From: Stutzerimonas stutzeri SDM-LAC
GTDB lineage: Bacteria; Pseudomonadota; Gammaproteobacteria; Pseudomonadales; Pseudomonadaceae
Reading direction: 5' to 3'
DNA length: 64,000 bases
Assembly (NCBI RefSeq): GCF_000235745.1
Contig: NZ_AGSX01000010.1
Span: forward strand, 62,001 to 126,000
Part shown: positions 59,132 through 64,000 of the stretch, one piece after another
Numbering within the stretch: the first letter of the stretch is position 1
How the letters are laid out: each line of letters opens with the position of its first letter
The notes under the pieces: model-generated
Told to the model about the DNA's origin: nothing
What the model saw: only the letters and a program-made list of their open reading frames with translations
The model's database searches: none
Program-made: the position numbers and the translations under genes

Positions 59132-60416
59132 TCTATGGATGCTTGCCAGCTTCCTGCTGTTGTTGCTGATCGGCGTACCAGTGGCATTTTCGCTGGCGCT
59201 GTCCGGCGCCATTGGCATCCTTGCCGGCCTATCGCCGGACATGCTCGCCACGCTTGGCACCAATACCTACAACGGTGTCGCCAAATATCCGTTAATCGCC
59301 ATTCCGCTGTTCATCCTCACGGGGCTGGTGTTCGAGAAGTCTGGCGTGGCGCTGCGTCTGGTGCGCTTCGCCCAAGCCTTGATCGGCCCGCGCCACGGCG
59401 GCCTGGCGATGGTCGCGATCCTGGTCTGTCTGATCATGGGAGGCATGAGCGGCTCCGGTCCGGCCGATGCCGCCGCAGTTGCCATGGTGATGCTGCCGAG
59501 CATGACCCGCGCCGGCTATCCCAAGCCGTTTTCGGCAACGCTGATCGCCGCATCCGCCTCGACGGCGATTCTGATTCCGCCGTCCATTGCGCTGATCCTT
59601 TATTCCATCGTCGTTCCAGGCGTCGACTTGCGGGCCTTGTTTGCAGCCGGCCTGTTCCCCGGAATCATCGCCGGTCTTGTGCTGCTACTACCGGCCTGGC
59701 TGTTGGCTCGTCGCTACGGCTGGGAAAACCCGGAAGGTGCTGAGCGCCCGCCGCTTGGCGAAAGCTTCCGTCAAGCATTGCCGGCGCTCTTTGCTCCCGT
59801 ACTGATTCTTGGCGGTCTGCGCAGCGGCCTGTTTACGCCGACCGAAGCCGCAGTGGCCGGCGTGACCTACGGCGTGGTTATCGGCTTGTTCGTTACGCGC
59901 GAACTGGACTGGCGCAACCTCTGGCGACTCTGTGGCGAGGCAGCGGTGATCTCCGGCGTAGTGATGCTGATTATTGCGTTGGCCGGCATCTTCGCTTGGG
60001 CCGGCACCATGCTTGGCACCTTCCGTCACCTCGCCGAATGGCTGATCTCGTTGTCTGATAACGGCACGGTGCTGTTGATCCTGGTGATGATTGCGGTGCT
60101 GCTGGCCGGCATGCTGCTGGACGCAATTTCCATTTATCTGATCCTGATGCCGATCCTGATTCCAGTGATGCAGCACTTCGGCTGGAACCCGGTGTGGTTC
60201 GGTATTTTGCTGGCAATGAACATCGCGATCGGCCAGTTCACGCCTCCCGTCGCAATAAACCTGTTGGTTACCGCAGAGGTCGCCAAGATCCGTCTGGAGC
60301 AGACGGTTGGCTGGGCCATGCTGTTCGTTCTGGTTATGGGCAGCGCGCTCATCCTGGTGGCGGTTTTTCCGGAAATTGCGTTGTGGTTGCCTAGAGTGCT
60401 GGGCTATGCGGTCTAG
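59121..60416 (+). CDS. TRAP transporter large permease (DctM type)
   Basis: A 431-residue sodium-coupled permease with about twelve helices and two inverted repeats. Conserved DctM blocks are visible: 'PLIAIPLFILTGLVFEKSG', 'GGMSGSGPADAAAVAMVM', 'IPPSIALILY' and, in the second half, 'FTPTEAAVAGVTYG' and 'FTPPVAINLLV'. It overlaps the small subunit gene. It converges on a SAF-domain oxidoreductase gene, which might act on the imported acid. Confidence 0.94.
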   Translation: MSPDLWMLASFLLLLLIGVPVAFSLALSGAIGILAGLSPDMLATLGTNTYNGVAKYPLIAIPLFILTGLVFEKSGVALRLVRFAQALIGPRHGGLAMVAILVCLIMGGMSGSGPADAAAVAMVMLPSMTRAGYPKPFSATLIAASASTAILIPPSIALILYSIVVPGVDLRALFAAGLFPGIIAGLVLLLPAWLLARRYGWENPEGAERPPLGESFRQALPALFAPVLILGGLRSGLFTPTEAAVAGVTYGVVIGLFVTRELDWRNLWRLCGEAAVISGVVMLIIALAGIFAWAGTMLGTFRHLAEWLISLSDNGTVLLILVMIAVLLAGMLLDAISIYLILMPILIPVMQHFGWNPVWFGILLAMNIAIGQFTPPVAINLLVTAEVAKIRLEQTVGWAMLFVLVMGSALILVAVFPEIALWLPRVLGYAV

Positions 60417-60473
60417 CTTCACTCGAGCTCGCTGGAGCTGACGAGTCAACCGACGGAGCGACTGCGGGGAAGA

Positions 60474-60496
60474 GCGATGTCGGTCACTGACATCGC
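60474..60496. terminator. Hairpin between the convergent TRAP and oxidoreductase genes
   Basis: GCGATGTC and GACATCGC form an eight-pair stem with a seven-base loop. No T run follows on either strand, so termination would be weak or Rho-assisted. Confidence 0.4.
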
Positions 60497-60596
60497 CCGT
60501 CCTGCACGCATGAAATAGAGCAAATCGAGCGCTGCCCTGACAGCTTGAACTAACAGAACAAGCAGTTTGCTGACGCTTCTCAGTATGGATCCGTTG

Positions 60597-61829
60597 TCAG
60601 CTACCCATCGCCGCCATCGGGACGCACCCGTGGTCCGCAGACGGCTTGCTCGGAACGGTTGTAGGTGCGGCGCGCTGCTGCATGACGATGTCCAGGACGC
60701 GGCTGGGCAGAATGTCGACGTCATCGAAAGTAATCAGCTGGCCCGGTTCGACCGCACGTCGCAGCGCGGTCTTGCGCAGCAGGCCGATCGGGACGTGATC
60801 CGGATGCTGATCGAGCTTCAGTGCCTCGCCGCGAAACTGGAATCCGCCAATGCCTCGCTCGATCAGCTCACCTGGCCGCATGGCTCGCTTGGCAATCGCT
60901 CCCACGCCCAGGGTCGGCGCAGTGGAATTGTTCAGCAATACATCACCACCATTGAGCACGCGACGCACGGTTTTGCCGACCTCCAGCGAACAGAGATGGA
61001 ACGGGCGCACCAGCGTGTAATAAGGTCCAGGGCCAAGCTTGAAATACTCGATTGCAGCACGCTGGTCATCATCGTGGCGGCAGACCAGAAACACACCGCC
61101 GGCTGGATAGCCGGAGGGAACCACGTAATCGACAAGGGGCTGTCCCAGCCGGTCGGCCATCATGCCCAGCAGGTTGCCCGATTCGGTCAAATTGGTCGAA
61201 GCCAGACCTTCCAGCCCCTGCTTGGTAATAGTCGCGCCCAGACCGTTGCCAACAATGGCCTGTTCGATCTGCACCTTGGTGCCGTCAGTGAATGAAGTGG
61301 TCTGGTCTACGCTTATGCCCTGTCGCTTTGCCCAGTACCTCATGTCTTCAACCGAGGGATTGTGGTTCAGATAGCCCTTCATGTTGCCGTAGACCAAGGG
61401 CTTGAAACCCATCATCAAGGCTTCCTCATGAAGTGCCGCCAATGAACCCGGCTGGTCACCCTCGGCCTCGGTAATGAAGCCTTTGGCCGCCAGGTACGAC
61501 CCTGTGGTGACCTGCAGTTCGGCGTTGATTGTCACCACGGGCAGGCCAGCCTCGAACGCGCGTTCAATGACCTCGGTGCCATGAAACACATCGCCGCTGC
61601 ACTCCACAATCAAGTCCGCGCCATCAATAAGGTGGTCCACGGAATTGGTGAGCCGCTCGGGCAGCGGAAAGTCAGTAAAGGAATTCAACGGCCGACGGGT
61701 CAAGACGCGCGAAATTTCCACATCCTGGTAGTGCTGCTTGATCAGCCGAATAAAGCAGTGAGCGATCATCCCTGTGCCGGATACACCGATCTTCTTCTTG
61801 ATATGCGAGGTAGACATGAGCGAATCCAT
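60597..61829 (-). CDS. NAD(P)-binding oxidoreductase with C-terminal SAF domain
   Basis: A 410-residue protein. The N-terminal Rossmann fold begins 'KKKIGVSGTGMIAHCF' and resembles homoserine-dehydrogenase-like or Gfo/Idh/MocA enzymes ('ADLIVECSGDVFHG'). Residues about 320-385 form a SAF domain ('APTLGVGAIAKRAMRPGELI'), a beta-clip fold found also in sialate synthases and altronate dehydratases. Such fusions occur in sugar or sugar-acid pathways. The convergent TRAP genes could supply the substrate. ATG 61829 is assumed; 61817 is possible. Confidence 0.82.
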   Translation of the reverse strand: MDSLMSTSHIKKKIGVSGTGMIAHCFIRLIKQHYQDVEISRVLTRRPLNSFTDFPLPERLTNSVDHLIDGADLIVECSGDVFHGTEVIERAFEAGLPVVTINAELQVTTGSYLAAKGFITEAEGDQPGSLAALHEEALMMGFKPLVYGNMKGYLNHNPSVEDMRYWAKRQGISVDQTTSFTDGTKVQIEQAIVGNGLGATITKQGLEGLASTNLTESGNLLGMMADRLGQPLVDYVVPSGYPAGGVFLVCRHDDDQRAAIEYFKLGPGPYYTLVRPFHLCSLEVGKTVRRVLNGGDVLLNNSTAPTLGVGAIAKRAMRPGELIERGIGGFQFRGEALKLDQHPDHVPIGLLRKTALRRAVEPGQLITFDDVDILPSRVLDIVMQQRAAPTTVPSKPSADHGCVPMAAMGS

Positions 61830-62025
61830 TCAAAAGGCAACGACGTTCTGACCGCAGCGGCAGGAAAAGATTTTACGGCACGGTAAATCGGGCCTGTCGC
61901 CGTTGGCTGGCACGGTTGCGTTTGCAAAAACCATGTACTGCAAGCTAAGCGTTAGCAGCGCGATTCAGCCAATTGATTAACGGCACTGGAGATGAGCGAT
62001 TTCGCGGTATTTTTGTCGCCAGACA

Positions 62026-62060
62026 TCAGAAGCAAAGGAAGCGGCGTTGCACCGCTTCCT
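62026..62060 (-). terminator. Terminator of tpx
   Basis: AGGAAGCGG (62036-62044) and CCGCTTCCT (62052-62060) pair perfectly around seven bases. On the minus strand the stem is followed by TTGCTTCTG. It lies 11 bp after the tpx stop. Confidence 0.75.
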
Positions 62061-62071
62061 ATTGGCCGAAC

Positions 62072-62572
62072 TTAGCTGAGCGCGGCTATCGCTGCGTCAT
62101 AGTTCGGTTCGGAACCGATCTCGGCGACCAGTTCGCTGTGAAGCACCTGGTCCTGCTCATCCAGAACGACAACTGCGCGAGCCGATACGCCAGCAAGCGG
62201 ACCGGTTGCGATCAGTACACCGTATTGCTCGAGAAACTCGCGCCCACGCATGGTGGAGAGATTAACGACATTTTCCAGCCCCTCGGCGCCGCAGAAGCGC
62301 TTCTGCGCGAAGGGCAGATCGGCGGAGATGCACAGGACTACGGTGTTGGCCAGATCGTTGGCCTGCGCATTGAATTTGCGCACGGAGGTCGCACAGGTCG
62401 GCGTATCGATGCTCGGGAAGATGTTCAGGATCTTGCGCTTACCTGCAAAGCTGGCGAGCGTCACATCGGACAGATCACCGCCTACCAGACTGAACGCCGC
62501 GGCCTTCTGGCCAGCTTGCGGAAAGCTACCGGCGACCTGGATGGGATTGCCTTTAAGGGTTACTTCAGTCAT
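62072..62572 (-). CDS. tpx: Thiol peroxidase Tpx
   Basis: A 166-residue periplasm- or cytoplasm-located 2-Cys peroxiredoxin. The peroxidatic Cys60 is in '[14 protein letters not shown]' and the resolving Cys94 in 'KRFCGAEG', both at the E. coli-like positions. It reduces hydrogen peroxide and alkyl peroxides with thioredoxin. AGAGGAA precedes the ATG at 62572. There is no signal peptide, so a cytoplasmic place is likely. It lies 51 bp after the AGCS symporter gene on the same strand, with a GC-rich hairpin between them. Confidence 0.96.
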   Translation of the reverse strand: MTEVTLKGNPIQVAGSFPQAGQKAAAFSLVGGDLSDVTLASFAGKRKILNIFPSIDTPTCATSVRKFNAQANDLANTVVLCISADLPFAQKRFCGAEGLENVVNLSTMRGREFLEQYGVLIATGPLAGVSARAVVVLDEQDQVLHSELVAEIGSEPNYDAAIAALS

Positions 62573-62591
62573 GTAAATTCCTCTCAGTCAT

Positions 62592-62617
62592 GGGGCCGCG
62601 CGCATCGTCGCGGCCCC
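62592..62617 (-). terminator. GC-rich hairpin between the AGCS gene and tpx
   Basis: GGGGCCGCG and CGCGGCCCC form a nine-pair stem with an eight-base loop. On the minus strand no T run follows, and tpx starts 20 bases later. It is more likely a partial terminator or RNA-processing hairpin than a full stop. Confidence 0.45.
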
Positions 62618-62623
62618 GGATTT

Positions 62624-63976
62624 TCAGACGGCCTTCGTACGGGCGAAGTATTCCTTGGTCAACTTGACCACCACTGGGCTCAGCAGCAACAGTGCAACGA
62701 GGTTGGGAATAGCCATCAAACCATTAAGGGTGTCCGCCAACAGCCAGGCGAAATCGAGCTGGGCAATTGCACCGAACGGAACAGCCAGCACCCAAATGAC
62801 GCGGAACGGCCAGATCGCTTTGGTGCCAACCAGAAACTCCCAGCATTTCTCGCCAAAATAGCTCCAGCCAAGGATCGTAGTGAAAGCAAACACTACCAGT
62901 GCGATGGTCAGCAGCGCACCACCAACACCAGGCATGGCGGATTCGAAGGCTGCAGCAGACAGTGCCGCACCGCTTTCGCCACCGGTCCAGACTCCCGAGC
63001 AGATGATCGCCAGGCCGGTGATCGAGCAGATGATGATGGTGTCGATAAAAGTGCCCATCATCCCGATCAGGCCTGAGCGTACCGAGCTCTGAGTAGTACC
63101 GGCGGCCTGCGCGATACCAGCAGTACCGAGGCCCGCTTCGTTGGAGAAGATACCGCGCGCAACACCGAAGCGAATGGCGGCCATAACAGCCGCGCCGGCA
63201 AAGCCGCCAGTGGCCGCGATTGGCGAGAAGGCATGCGTGAAGATCAACTCGAACGCCCTGGGAAGCTCAGCGGCGTGCACCACCAGCACGACGATGCCGG
63301 CGATGACGTACGCAACGCACATGAACGGAACCAGCGCCGCCGCAACTGCGCCGATACGCTTGATGCCGCCAAGAATGACCATGCCCACAAACAGCATGGT
63401 GACCAGACCGGTTATCCACAGCGGTACGGCAAAGGTAGCTTCCAGCGCCAGCGCCATGCTGTTGACCTGCACCATGTTGCCGATGCCGAACCCAGCCAGT
63501 CCGCCAAAGATGGCAAAGGCGCCGCCCAGCCACAGCCAGCGCTTGTGCAAGCCATTCTTGATGGCGTACATCGGTCCACCGACGTGTTCGCCGCGATCAT
63601 CCTTTTCACGGTAATGCACTGCCAGCACGACTTCGCAGTACTTGGTCGCCATGCCTACCAGCGCCGTGCACCACATCCAGAACAGCGCACCCGGACCGCC
63701 AAGAAAAATCGCCGTGGCGACGCCGGCAATGTTGCCAGTACCCACGGTGGCGGCCAGGCAGGTCATCAGCGCCTGGAAGGGGCTGATCTCACCTGTTTCC
63801 TCATCGCCCTTGACACGTCCACGCCAGATCAGCCCAAAGCCCGTGCCGATATGCGACAACGGCATGAACTTGAGCATGACCATGAGAAAGAAACCGGTAC
63901 CGAGGATCAGTACCAGCATGGGTGGTCCCCAGACGAGACCGTTGACGCTATTGACCAGGTTTTGCAGGAATTCCAT
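62624..63976 (-). CDS. Sodium:alanine symporter (AGCS family)
   Basis: A 450-residue sodium-coupled amino-acid symporter with about eleven helices. AGCS signatures are clear: 'LAATVGTGNIAGVATAIFLGGPGALFWMW' in outline, with 'GTGNIAGVA' visible, 'SNEAGLGTAGIAQAA' and 'TTILGWSYFGEKCWEF'. It imports alanine, glycine or glutamine. The start at 63976 has AAGGG about eight bases upstream. It is complete, ending 51 bp before tpx. Confidence 0.94.
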   Translation of the reverse strand: MEFLQNLVNSVNGLVWGPPMLVLILGTGFFLMVMLKFMPLSHIGTGFGLIWRGRVKGDEETGEISPFQALMTCLAATVGTGNIAGVATAIFLGGPGALFWMWCTALVGMATKYCEVVLAVHYREKDDRGEHVGGPMYAIKNGLHKRWLWLGGAFAIFGGLAGFGIGNMVQVNSMALALEATFAVPLWITGLVTMLFVGMVILGGIKRIGAVAAALVPFMCVAYVIAGIVVLVVHAAELPRAFELIFTHAFSPIAATGGFAGAAVMAAIRFGVARGIFSNEAGLGTAGIAQAAGTTQSSVRSGLIGMMGTFIDTIIICSITGLAIICSGVWTGGESGAALSAAAFESAMPGVGGALLTIALVVFAFTTILGWSYFGEKCWEFLVGTKAIWPFRVIWVLAVPFGAIAQLDFAWLLADTLNGLMAIPNLVALLLLSPVVVKLTKEYFARTKAV

Positions 63977-64000
63977 TCAAGGCACCCTTATTGTTTGTGT

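Overview
This 64 kb window looks like ordinary chromosome of a Pseudomonas-type gammaproteobacterium. The G+C content is moderately high (judged by eye), genes are densely packed in short same-strand runs, and I see no tRNA, rRNA, insertion sequence, prophage or CRISPR array. The gene order from metH through cysI, fimL, ldcA, dnaQ/rnhA, mltD, the npp/yej-type peptide transporter, fabI, ppiD, hupB, lon, clpX and clpP to tig matches, from memory, the order around PA1843-PA1800 of P. aeruginosa PAO1. The TRAP transporter next to tig, and the direct step from an enoyl-CoA hydratase gene to ldcA (PAO1 has transporter genes there, as I recall), suggest another species, possibly of the P. stutzeri/Stutzerimonas group. 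That placement is an inference.

Layout. 1-4.1 kb: small conserved proteins (one of the DUF1652 type), a type IB DNA topoisomerase, and on the opposite strand a two-gene signalling unit (receiver plus CheC/CheX-like protein, then a PAS-GGDEF diguanylate cyclase). 4.2-9.2 kb: nfuA and metH, divergent, with a candidate IscR site and a candidate MetR site between them. 9.2-16.4 kb: MarR regulator with a DMT exporter, a DUF1883 protein, a frameshifted SDR gene, an MFS transporter, an RlmN/Cfr-type radical SAM enzyme, and a leucine-rich-repeat protein kinase followed by a small membrane protein. 16.4-20 kb: DUF2970, an unlisted 37-residue membrane protein divergent from the sulfite reductase pair cysI-DUF934, then an unlisted 35-residue protein. 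20-30.7 kb: AcuI-like reductase, SohB, a set of lipid/CoA-related genes (histidine phosphatase, SCP2, APH-type kinase, SDR), a TSUP permease, nudC, fimL and an enoyl-CoA hydratase. 30.7-39.2 kb: ldcA, dnaQ-rnhA-methyltransferase, gloB, mltD and an HDOD protein. 39.2-47.5 kb: a tight five-gene peptide ABC transporter operon running into fabI. 47.5-56 kb: ppiD, hupB, lon, clpX, clpP and tig, the protein-folding and proteolysis block. 56-64 kb: DoxX protein, a cysteine-containing unknown, a TRAP transporter, a SAF-domain oxidoreductase, tpx and an AGCS symporter.

The genes group into several jobs: methionine and sulfide supply (cysI, DUF934, metH), Fe-S repair (nfuA), peptide uptake (npp), protein quality control (tig, clpPX, lon, ppiD), twitching and second-messenger signalling (fimL, GGDEF, receiver and HDOD proteins), and cell-wall turnover (mltD). 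I did not find a convincing new multi-gene defence or biosynthetic system. The most useful new observations are regulatory sites (MetR, IscR and two heat-shock-type promoters), two tiny genes, a one-base frameshift in an SDR gene, a cloverleaf-like fold in the hupB 3' untranslated region, and a predicted leaderless start. Motif matches were made by eye. Family assignments rest on recognition of motifs and overall sequence, with no database search.
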